From Corynebacterium sp. KPL1814 (GTDB lineage Bacteria; Actinomycetota; Actinomycetes; Mycobacteriales; Mycobacteriaceae): DNA of 64,000 bases. Position 1 is the first letter of the stretch; each line of letters opens with the position of its first letter. The position numbers were made by a program, and so were the translations under genes. The notes under the pieces are model-generated. The model was given only the letters and a program-made list of their open reading frames with translations. It was not told the origin of the DNA and searched no databases. This document shows, in pieces, positions 57,386 to 64,000 of the stretch. The stretch is from the NCBI RefSeq assembly GCF_000478175.1, contig NZ_KI515774.1:602324-666323 (forward strand), read 5' to 3'.

Positions 57386-57706
57386 GGTCCGTCCTGCAAG
57401 CTTGCCGACATGGTCATTGGCATAACTCCGCTCAAGCTCGTGCGCGAAATACTTCGCTTGATGGTTGGAGAGGTGCAGTCCGAAGGAGATACCGGGGTTC
57501 TCATGGCGCGTGCTCTCCGGTACAGAATGGTCTGGGCTCTGAATCATAATTTTCCCGATGTAGTGAAACTGCTTGCATGTGTCAGCGTCATTCAACTTTA
57601 GCGGGCGGGGCGCGATGGGTGAAACGCTTCCAATAGATTTTGTTTCTATGCGGTGCCGTGTTGAACCCATTCAATTATCTATTCTAACGATCTAGAGTCA
57701 GCCTTG
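57386..57706. other. Unassigned 320-base stretch between two insertion sequences
   Basis: Open on both strands: 62 codons on the plus strand from 57412 (MVIGITPLKLVREILRLMVG...) and 95 codons on the minus strand (57383-57670). Neither has a recognisable family or ribosome site, and each could be the shadow of the other. It is probably a remnant of the locus into which the ISs inserted. Confidence 0.4.
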
Positions 57707-57752
57707 TGGGGTTGCCCGCAAATCGTGGACACGTAGTTAAGCTGCTTAGGGG

Positions 57753-58649
57753 TTAAGCAGCGGCCTTCTTATTACCATTTTGATCAGCGAGCTGGGCTTC
57801 GAAATCGACGGGGCTTACCATCCCGATGGACGAGTGGCGACGGCGCCGGTTGTAGACAATCTCAATCCAGCGAGCCACCGCCTTCCGGGCTTCGTTGCGG
57901 GTTCGCCATTCCTTCCGATCGTAAAATTCGGTCTTCAATGTCGACCAGAACGACTCGGCCATCGCGTTGTCAAAGCAGACACCAGTACGGCCGACCGATT
58001 GTGCAATCCCTAGTTCTTGACAGACCTGCCACAGCTGTTCGCTGGTGAACTGGGTACCACGATCGGCGTGGAAGACCACGCCGTCGGGTACTTCACCACG
58101 CAGGGTGTAAGCCATGCGCAGTGCACGTTCAACTAGGTAAGAATCCTGCACACTATCCATGGACCAGCCTAGGACTCGGCGGGAGTGTCCATCGCGGATA
58201 ACGCATAGGTACAGCCAGCCCTCATTCGTGCGTAGATAGGTAATATCCGACATCCACACTCGATTAAGCTGCCCTTGATCAAATAGGCGTTTCACTAGGT
58301 CTGGAAGCGTTGACTTCCGCTTGGATTGAATCGTCGTTACGGGAACAAACGCCCTGGGTGAGATGCCTTCAATACCCATCATCCGCATGCGTTTGGCCAC
58401 GGTTTTGCGATTCACATAGACCCCACCCTCGGCGAGTTCTGCAGTAATCCGTGGGGCACCGTAGACTTCGTCAGAATCTTCCCAGATGTCATGAATTTTC
58501 CTGTCTAACTGGTCGAGGAATCTCTGACGCTGATTTTCACCACGAAGCCGTACTGCTTGAGCCTTTTGCCATTTATAGTAGCCAGAACGAGAAACCTCTA
58601 ATAACCTGCTCATTCGTTTGATGCTGTAGTTCGCCTTCTCCTGCTGCAT
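57753..58649 (-). CDS. IS3 transposase OrfB (DDE integrase core)
   Basis: 298 residues: N-terminal HTH_21 domain (SIKRMSRLLEVSRSGYYKWQ) and rve core with catalytic Asp in VWMSDITYLRT, Asp in VFHADRGTQFTS and Glu in FDNAMAESFWSTLK. All three acidic residues are present. ATG overlaps the orfA stop (TAATG). It catalyses cut and rejoining of IS ends. Confidence 0.94.
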   Translation of the reverse strand: MQQEKANYSIKRMSRLLEVSRSGYYKWQKAQAVRLRGENQRQRFLDQLDRKIHDIWEDSDEVYGAPRITAELAEGGVYVNRKTVAKRMRMMGIEGISPRAFVPVTTIQSKRKSTLPDLVKRLFDQGQLNRVWMSDITYLRTNEGWLYLCVIRDGHSRRVLGWSMDSVQDSYLVERALRMAYTLRGEVPDGVVFHADRGTQFTSEQLWQVCQELGIAQSVGRTGVCFDNAMAESFWSTLKTEFYDRKEWRTRNEARKAVARWIEIVYNRRRRHSSIGMVSPVDFEAQLADQNGNKKAAA

Positions 58650-58966
58650 TAGCTCAAATTTTTCCGATCGCGTTGCTTCGCAGCGAAGAAGGCGGTGGCT
58701 TTTGACAAGAACTCATTATCCATCTTGGCCTCAGCTAACTCACGACGCAGGCGAGCGTTTTCGGCTCGTATATCGGCATCACTGCGGCCATCTACCGAGC
58801 CTTGGCGTTCCCGCTCAAGTTTGACCCACCTGCCTAAAATTGTGGCTGATACGCTAATTTCCTTAGCCACATGAGCGATTGGGCGCCCAGACTCAATGAC
58901 CAGTCTGGCGGCCTCCTGCCGGTACTCCGGGGTGTACTTCTTCCTTGACGAACTCACAATGAACAT
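58649..58966 (-). CDS. IS3 transposase OrfA
   Basis: 105 residues: helix-turn-helix domain (RKKYTPEYRQEAARLVIESG, ISVSATILGRWVK) and a C-terminal leucine zipper (IRAENARLRRELAEAKMDNE). Just before its stop lies A AAT TTG (58661-58655), a slippery heptamer. A -1 slip there enters orfB in frame, giving the OrfAB fusion transposase used by IS3 elements. Confidence 0.93.
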   Translation of the reverse strand: MFIVSSSRKKYTPEYRQEAARLVIESGRPIAHVAKEISVSATILGRWVKLERERQGSVDGRSDADIRAENARLRRELAEAKMDNEFLSKATAFFAAKQRDRKNLS

Positions 58967-59137
58967 CCTCTCCTACGGACACAAGATCCGCACTAATCGG
59001 GTGTCCACTAAACGAGGGTAACCTCACTTGGGCCAGTCTTGCTACTCGACTTGTGAAGGTGGTTTGCTAGCGAGGAAGGGGGATTAGTACGTTTATTTGG
59101 TTGATAGGCGCTATCAGGATTGAGGGGAGGGTAGGGC

Positions 59138-59213
59138 TTGACCTCGGAAAGTAAACACACCGGGGTCAGGCCCGATCGGGGATGGATCGAATATGTATAT
59201 AGCTTGAGTGTGG
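59138..59213 (+). repeat. Direct repeat copy B near the right edge of the island
   Basis: TTGACCTCGG and CCGGGGTCAG arms (59139-59170) enclose AAAGTAAACACA, followed by sequence with TATATAGCTTG. It aligns with copy A at 54225-54298 over about 75 bases in the same orientation, at roughly 65-75% identity by eye. Confidence 0.5.
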
Positions 59214-59221
59214 GGTTAGGT

Positions 59222-59370
59222 TTATAGGTATTTGTCGAAGCTGTCGGGGTAGGCCACGGCCATTTGGGTGATGGTTTGTTTCCAGCCGGAAACTCGGGCT
59301 CCTTCCATGAGTCTGCCGGCTGTCGCTGAGACTCGTTTGGACTGCTCTTTGCCGTCTGGGCTATGCCACC
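59222..59370 (-). other. Unassigned coding remnant, possible transposase C-terminus
   Basis: The minus strand is open for about 50 codons to a TAA at 59222, reading SKRVSATAGRLMEGARVSGW then KQTITQMAVAYPDSFDKYL. It looks like the end of a real protein, perhaps a transposase, but I cannot name it. It meets the helicase fragment on the other strand near 59350. Confidence 0.4.
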
Positions 59371-59892
59371 GCGATTCTGGAGGGCACAGAGTGGGTGGAC
59401 TCCGAAGAGGACGTGGATGAACTCACCGGGTATCACTCGGTGCGCCAGGGCCCTGCGCCCATAGTGGTGCAGTCCTCCCCTAAGGCGGAGGAGGCCGCGG
59501 TGCTTGCCGCCCACATTAAGGAATGGACGCAGGGGGAGGAGGACGTCTCCATCGGCGTGCTCACCCGCACCAACCAGCGCGGGGAAGAGATTGCCCGACA
59601 GTTGGGCGAGCACGACGTTGCCGTTAGCGCCGGCCGCCGTACCTCGCAGGAGCGCCCGGTGGCCGTGATGACGATGCACAACGCTAAGGGGCTAGAATTT
59701 ACCCACGTCATCCTGCTTGACGTCAACGCCGAGGCCCTCCCGCAGCGCTATCTGTTCAAGGGGCTGGCACCCGCCGAGGCCGACGAAGCGTTGCAGCGGG
59801 AGCGCGCACTGCTCTACGTTGCGGCGTCGCGTGCCCGCGACATGCTCCTAGTCAGCGTGGTCGGGGAGGCATCGGAGCTCTTGCCTGCGTAG
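59362..59892 (+). pseudogene. UvrD/Rep-type DNA helicase, C-terminal fragment
   Basis: About 175 codons of a superfamily I helicase. Motif V region AVMTMHNAKGLEFTHVILLD and motif VI LLYVAASRARDMLLVS are intact, but the Walker A and B domains are absent. The frame can be followed upstream to about 59350 (ATAILEGTEWVDSEED), where it meets mobile-element sequence. No proper start remains. The break was probably made by IS insertion or deletion. Its 3' end overlaps the convergent TIGR01777 gene by 45 bases. Confidence 0.85.
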
Positions 59893-61275
59893 GGGCGTTT
59901 CGGCCGCCAAGAGTATTGCAATGGCCTGGACTTGGAGCAGGCTTTCGCCGCCGAGTTCGTGCGCCAAGGCGCCGTCGATGGTGGGGTAGCGGAAGGTATG
60001 GCCTAGATCCTCCAGCACCTGTGGTTTCACGCGCTGGTCGGTCAAGGCGAGTTCTTGCGCGCCTTGCTTGCCCAAAAGCAGGGCGGGGCCGAATTGGGGG
60101 ATTGGCAGGATGGTGGGGCGGTGCAATTCGGTTCCCAAGGCGGAGACGAAGTCCTTATTGAGCACCGGGTTTGGTGATACCCCATTGACCGGCCCCACAA
60201 GCTTCTCATCCACGATGGTGCGGATATAGACATCGGTGAGATCGTCTAAGGCGACCCAGCTGTACCAAAAGTTGCCGTCACCAAAGGCGCCGCCAAGCCC
60301 TGTGGAAAACAGTGCGCGCAAGAGCGGCAGCAGGCCGGAATTGCCGGACATCACGATGCCGGTGCGGATATTGACCACGCGTTTTCCGGACTCACGGGCG
60401 GGCGCGCAGGCTTTCTCCCAGTCCACTGCGACATCGGCAAGAAATCCTTCGCCGCGCTCGGCGTCCTCAGTTAGCAGCTCAGCGCCGCGCTCGGAACCGT
60501 AGAAGCCGATGGCAGAGGCGCACACCATCGCCTGCACGGAATCGGTGGCGGCGACTAGGCGGGCGAGGTTTTCGGTGGGGCCCACGCGGGAGTCGCGGAT
60601 ATCGGACTTGTGGCTGTCATTAAAGCGCCCAAAGATGGGCTCGCCCGCCAGGTGTACGAGCACGTCGACGCCCTCGAGGAGATCGGGCCGCGGGTGGTGC
60701 GGGCGCCACTCGCGCTGGCCTGCCTCCGCCGTGCCGCGCACGAGAGGGATCACGGTGTGGCCCAGGGTTTGTAGCTGCGCGGTCAGCGCGCTGCCCACGC
60801 TGCCGTGAGAGCCGGTCATGGCGATGGTCAAGGGCTTGTGGCCGAGCTGGCCTTCGCGCAGGCGGTTTTCAAAGGCAATATCCTGGATGAGCTGGTGCTG
60901 CCGGTAGGCGAATACCGAGGTGAGGGCCGCGGCGGGAATGCGGGTATCTACCTCGTCCGTAATCAGCGTCCCGTCTGGGTGATCGGCAAAACGGTGCGTA
61001 TGGCGCCACTTGGCAAATTTGCGGATGGGGGCGTTGACGCACACATCGCTGAAGCTATAGCCGGCCTGGTAGCGCGCAAGGTCGTGCTGTGCCGTCCACT
61101 GCAAACCACCGGGCAGGGAAAGCAAGGAGGTGCCAATGCCCAGATCGGTGGCCTGCTGCACGGGCTTCATGAATGCGAACGGTGGGTTTAGGCGTGCCAA
61201 GGCCCCTGGCCGGGTATGCCATTGCCAGACGTGTTCGCGGGAGGCTGGGACTACGTGCTGCGCGGAGAAACTCAC
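59848..61275 (-). CDS. TIGR01777-family epimerase fused to a START/SRPBCC domain
   Basis: About 475 residues. The N-terminal 145 form a START-like domain (VPASREHVWQWHTRPGALARL, GLQWTAQHDLARY). Next comes an NAD(P)-binding SDR domain with IAMTGSHGSVGSALTAQL, VLVHLAGEPI and ASAIGFYG, and the C-terminal DUF1731 (PTILPIPQFGPALLLG). Function is unknown; the SDR part resembles proteins linked to cell division or lipid metabolism. The start is uncertain: GTG 61287 touches its ribosome site, GTG 61275 is 11 bases away. Confidence 0.88.
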   Translation of the reverse strand: MSFSAQHVVPASREHVWQWHTRPGALARLNPPFAFMKPVQQATDLGIGTSLLSLPGGLQWTAQHDLARYQAGYSFSDVCVNAPIRKFAKWRHTHRFADHPDGTLITDEVDTRIPAAALTSVFAYRQHQLIQDIAFENRLREGQLGHKPLTIAMTGSHGSVGSALTAQLQTLGHTVIPLVRGTAEAGQREWRPHHPRPDLLEGVDVLVHLAGEPIFGRFNDSHKSDIRDSRVGPTENLARLVAATDSVQAMVCASAIGFYGSERGAELLTEDAERGEGFLADVAVDWEKACAPARESGKRVVNIRTGIVMSGNSGLLPLLRALFSTGLGGAFGDGNFWYSWVALDDLTDVYIRTIVDEKLVGPVNGVSPNPVLNKDFVSALGTELHRPTILPIPQFGPALLLGKQGAQELALTDQRVKPQVLEDLGHTFRYPTIDGALAHELGGESLLQVQAIAILLAAETPLRRQELRCLPDHAD

Positions 61276-61340
61276 TGCGTGATGCACCTCTTTCGGCTAA
61301 GCCTCACCCACGGGGTGGGTAAGGTGCTAGAGTAATACGT

Positions 61341-61356
61341 GTCTATCAGCATAGAC
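61341..61356. promoter_or_regulatory. Short palindrome in the pyrR leader/promoter region
   Basis: GTCTAT-CAGC-ATAGAC is a 6-bp inverted repeat with a 4-base spacer, 65 bases upstream of pyrR. It may be an operator or a leader hairpin. Confidence 0.4.
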
Positions 61357-61387
61357 GTCTACAAGTTCATTGACAGGCATCCTTTAA

Positions 61388-61416
61388 GGACCGCACCGTG
61401 AGGCGGGGAAGGAGGT
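61388..61416 (+). promoter_or_regulatory. Probable PyrR-binding hairpin over the pyrR ribosome site
   Basis: CCGC (61391-61394) pairs with GCGG (61403-61406) around the loop ACCGTGAG, which resembles the PyrR recognition loop (GUGAGA-like). GACC (61389) can also pair with GGTC (61413) and so mask the AGGAGG ribosome site. This fits translational repression by PyrR with UMP, as described in mycobacteria. Confidence 0.6.
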
Positions 61417-61420
61417 CACG

Positions 61421-62029
61421 ATGAGTGGAACTGACGTGAACGCGAACGAATTGGAGCTTTTAAGCGCCGATGATGTCTCGCGTACCGTTGCACGCATCGC
61501 GCACCAGATTATTGAAAAGACGGCGCTCGATTCCGCGGAGGCCCCGCGGGTCATTTTGTTGGGCATTCCCTCAGGCGGAGTGCCCCTAGCGGAGCGCCTC
61601 GCGCAGAAGATACACGAGTTTTCCGGGGTCCCCGTTCCATGGGGCTCGCTCGACATCACGTTGTACAGGGACGATTTGCGCAATTTCCCGCACCGCGCCC
61701 TGCAACCGACCTCCATCCCAGACGGCGGCATCGATAATGCCACGGTCATCTTGGTCGATGATGTCCTTTACTCCGGCCGCACCATCCGCGCCGCGCTCGA
61801 TGCGGTGGGCGATGTTGGCCGGCCTTCGATTATCCAGTTGGCCGTATTGGTCGACCGCGGGCACCGCGAAGTCCCCATCCGCGCCGATTATGTGGGCAAG
61901 AACCTGCCCACGGCGCGGGAAGAAGATGTCTCCGTATATATCCAAGACATCGATGGACGTGATGCCGTAGTCCTCACTCGCTCTACGTCCCCGGGCGATG
62001 CCGCGCAGATAAGGGGAACGCACTCATGA
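61421..62029 (+). CDS. pyrR: Pyrimidine operon regulator / uracil phosphoribosyltransferase
   Basis: 202 residues. The PRPP motif [14 protein letters not shown] is intact (about 109-122), and [12 protein letters not shown] and [12 protein letters not shown] are PyrR segments. It binds the pyr leader RNA when UMP is high and has weak UPRTase activity. AAGGAGG stands 7 bases before the ATG, and the stop overlaps pyrB (ATGA). Confidence 0.96.
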   Translation: MSGTDVNANELELLSADDVSRTVARIAHQIIEKTALDSAEAPRVILLGIPSGGVPLAERLAQKIHEFSGVPVPWGSLDITLYRDDLRNFPHRALQPTSIPDGGIDNATVILVDDVLYSGRTIRAALDAVGDVGRPSIIQLAVLVDRGHREVPIRADYVGKNLPTAREEDVSVYIQDIDGRDAVVLTRSTSPGDAAQIRGTHS

Positions 62030-62982
62030 AACACCTCATCGATAGCGCGGAACTATCCCGCGCAGAGATCATTGGCCTGCTGGATGAGGCCGATCGCTTC
62101 CGCGAGGCGCTCGATGGCCGCGAGGTCAAAAAACTGCCTACGCTGCGCGGGCGCACGATTTATACGCTCTTTTATGAAAACTCCACGCGCACGCGCTCGT
62201 CCTTTGAAACTGCCGGCAAGTGGATGTCCGCTGACGTTATCAACCTCTCGGCATCGACCTCGTCCGTGAAAAAGGGCGAGTCCCTCAAAGATACGGGCCT
62301 GACCCTAGCGGCCATCGGTGCCGATGCCATCATCATGCGCCACCCCTCTTCCGGTGCGCCGCAACAGCTGGCCCAGTGGGTGGACCCGGATGGCAACGGC
62401 CCTGCAGTGATCAACGCCGGCGACGGTGCGCACCAGCACCCGACGCAGGCCTTGCTCGATGCCGTCACGATGCGCCAGCGCTTGGGCCTGCGCGGCGATC
62501 ATGGCTTCGAGGGCCTGAAGGTCAAGATTGTGGGCGATTGCCTGCACTCGCGCGTGGTGCGCTCCAACGTGGATCTCCTGCACACCTTGGGTGCGGAGGT
62601 CACCCTCGTGGGGCCTGCGACCTTGATGCCGTGGGGCGTGGATAAGTGGCCGGTGCGCGTGTCCTATGACTTTGATGCAGAGCTTGCGGATGCCGATGTG
62701 GTGATGATGTTGCGCGTGCAGCAAGAGCGCATGGACGGCGGCTTCTTCCCGTCCCACCGCGAGTACGCGCAGCTCTTTGGGCTCTCGCAGCAGCGCGCCG
62801 CGGCGCTGCACAAGGACGCCATCGTCATGCACCCGGGTCCCATGTTGCGCGGCATGGAGATCAACTACGCCGTGGCCGATATGGATAAAACCACGGTATT
62901 GCAGCAGGTCAATAACGGTGTCCACATGCGCATGGCAGTGCTTTTTACGCTGCTGACCAATGGCGATAACGCCGGTATTTAA
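62026..62982 (+). CDS. pyrB: Aspartate carbamoyltransferase catalytic chain
   Basis: 318 residues with the carbamoyl phosphate site [35 protein letters not shown] and the HPGPMLRG end motif. It makes carbamoyl aspartate, the committed step to pyrimidines. No pyrI regulatory gene is seen. It is coupled to pyrR by the ATGA overlap and followed by pyrC. Confidence 0.97.
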   Translation: MKHLIDSAELSRAEIIGLLDEADRFREALDGREVKKLPTLRGRTIYTLFYENSTRTRSSFETAGKWMSADVINLSASTSSVKKGESLKDTGLTLAAIGADAIIMRHPSSGAPQQLAQWVDPDGNGPAVINAGDGAHQHPTQALLDAVTMRQRLGLRGDHGFEGLKVKIVGDCLHSRVVRSNVDLLHTLGAEVTLVGPATLMPWGVDKWPVRVSYDFDAELADADVVMMLRVQQERMDGGFFPSHREYAQLFGLSQQRAAALHKDAIVMHPGPMLRGMEINYAVADMDKTTVLQQVNNGVHMRMAVLFTLLTNGDNAGI

Positions 62983-63019
62983 ATCGGGCAGAGCATAAGC
63001 CACGTAAAAGGGAGAGAAA

Positions 63020-64000
63020 ATGACCACGTACCCAGCTACCGGCCGGCTGTCCGCACCGGCCGAGAACCCACTACTGATTAAGAATATTCGCCCGTACGGG
63101 GAAGGCGAGCCTACCAACGTCCTCGTTCGCGGCGGCGTTATTGACGCCATCGGCCCCGAGGTGCAGGCAGACGGCGCCGAGACCATCGACGGCGGCGGCA
63201 ACGTGCTGCTGCCAGGCCTGGTTGACATGCACGTTCATCTGCGCGAGCCAGGCCGCGAGGACACCGAGACCATCGAGTCCGGTTCCAAGGCCGCGGCCAA
63301 GGGCGGGTTTACCGCGGTGTTTACCATGGCTAATACCACGCCGGTCACGGATCAGCCCATCATCGCCGAATCTGTGTGGGCAAAGTCTCAGGCGCTGGGG
63401 CTATGCGATGTCCACCCGGTCGGCTCCATCACCAAGGGCCTAGAAGGCAAATCCTTGACGGAGTTCGGCATGATGGCGCGCAGCGACGCCAAGGTGCGCA
63501 TGTTCTCTGATGACGGCAAGTGCGTGCAAAACCCACAGCTCATGCGCCGCGCGCTGGAATACGCCAAGGGCATGGACGTGCTACTGGCCCAGCACGCCGA
63601 GGATGACCGCATGACCGGTGGGTCTTCTGCCCACGAGGGCGAAAACGCCGCACGGTTGGGCCTGCGCGGCTGGCCGCGCGTTGCGGAGGAATCCATCGTT
63701 GCCCGCGACGCCCTGCTCGCCCGCGATTACGGTAACCGCGTACACATCTGCCACGCGTCCACGCAGGGCACGGTGGAGCTCCTGCAGTGGGCGAAAGAGC
63801 ACGATATTCCGCTTACCGCAGAGGTCACCCCGCACCACCTTCTTATGACCGATGACAAGCTGCGCACCTATGACGGCCTCTTCCGCGTGAACCCGCCGCT
63901 GCGCGAACAGCGCGATACGCAGGCGCTGCGCCAGGCGCTTCTCGATGGCACCATTGACTGCGTCGCGACCGACCACGCGCCGCACGGCTCCGAAGACAAG
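63020..64000 (+). CDS. pyrC: Dihydroorotase (3' end outside window)
   Basis: The first 327 residues of a class I dihydroorotase. Metal site [10 protein letters not shown] (about residue 69), the substrate and metal residues around HAEDDRM and ICHAST, and [14 protein letters not shown] at the end are visible. GGGAGAG is 4-9 bases before ATG 63020. It cyclises carbamoyl aspartate to dihydroorotate. About a quarter of the gene lies beyond base 64000. Confidence 0.95.
   Translation, partial: MTTYPATGRLSAPAENPLLIKNIRPYGEGEPTNVLVRGGVIDAIGPEVQADGAETIDGGGNVLLPGLVDMHVHLREPGREDTETIESGSKAAAKGGFTAVFTMANTTPVTDQPIIAESVWAKSQALGLCDVHPVGSITKGLEGKSLTEFGMMARSDAKVRMFSDDGKCVQNPQLMRRALEYAKGMDVLLAQHAEDDRMTGGSSAHEGENAARLGLRGWPRVAEESIVARDALLARDYGNRVHICHASTQGTVELLQWAKEHDIPLTAEVTPHHLLMTDDKLRTYDGLFRVNPPLREQRDTQALRQALLDGTIDCVATDHAPHGSEDK

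Larger units (their letters stand above)
57707..59026 (-). mobile_element. Complete IS3-family insertion sequence, 1,320 bp
   Basis: Ends are TGGGGTTGCCCGCAAATCG at 57707 and, inverted, TGAGGTTACCCTCGTTTAG at 59026, each followed by TGGACAC: 26-bp imperfect terminal repeats beginning TG. CTTG occurs directly outside both ends (57703-57706 and 59027-59030), a 4-bp target duplication. It carries orfA and orfB on the minus strand. It looks intact and may be mobile. Confidence 0.92.

Noticed and set aside
57412..57601. Plus-strand gene in the stretch between ISs
   Set aside because: A minus-strand frame of similar quality overlaps it, and neither has a start context or homolog I can name; recorded only as unassigned DNA.

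Overview
The window is a 64 kb piece of a high-GC actinobacterial chromosome, almost certainly Corynebacterium (exact species not determinable by eye). The basis is phosphatidylinositol mannoside genes (pgsA1-patA-pimA), a mycobacterium-like gene order (thrS-HIT-pgsA-patA-pimA; tesB-yebC-ruvCAB; yajC-secD-secF-lipoprotein-apt-rel-ppi-MBL-hisS-aspS; alaS-ruvX-mltG-aroE; aroC-aroK-aroB-aroQ-pepQ-efp-nusB; pyrR-pyrB-pyrC), Tat/lipoprotein-type export, and several leaderless-looking promoters.

Layout. 1-630: tRNA array with repeated Val and Gly genes and one Cys gene. 821-3239: extracytoplasmic copper cassette (CopC, PCu(A)C lipoprotein, Tat-exported DyP peroxidase). 3317-9088: thrS followed by the overlapping PIM-synthesis operon. 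9093-10475: convergent GT-C mannosyltransferase. 10625-14916: thioesterase, YebC and RuvCAB. 15006-18717: YajC/SecD/SecF. 18781-23541: peptide-binding lipoprotein, Apt, Rel. 23735-28766: secreted nucleotidase, DUF421 protein, a small secreted protein, cyclophilin, Tpx. 28937-40103: MBL hydrolase, hisS, sdaA, a flavin reductase (frameshifted) with a luciferase-like monooxygenase, a zinc peptidase, aspS, an APH-like kinase, rarA. 40231-52944: alaS through the shikimate cluster to efp/nusB and PPK2. 53081-54086: two overlapping YbjN-domain genes.

54.1-59.4 kb is an accessory island made of insertion-sequence wreckage: an IS21-type istA stub, a 5'-truncated IS3 copy, a degenerate second IS3-type element, and one complete IS3 element with inverted repeats and a 4-bp target duplication. 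Diverged direct repeats lie near both edges. The island ends in a helicase gene that has lost its 5' part. Inside it, on the minus strand, is a small low-GC cassette. It holds a broken gene for a Sec-exported, nuclease-like protein (one frameshift, two in-frame stops), a cytoplasmic partner ORF whose start codon appears lost, and a translationally coupled small secreted protein with four cysteines spaced almost as in tendamistat. I read this as a decayed secreted toxin/immunity-type locus; it is the most interesting part of the window.

59.8-64 kb returns to core genes: a START/SDR fusion (TIGR01777) and the pyrimidine operon pyrR-pyrB-pyrC, with a probable PyrR-binding hairpin over the pyrR ribosome binding site. 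The window ends inside pyrC.
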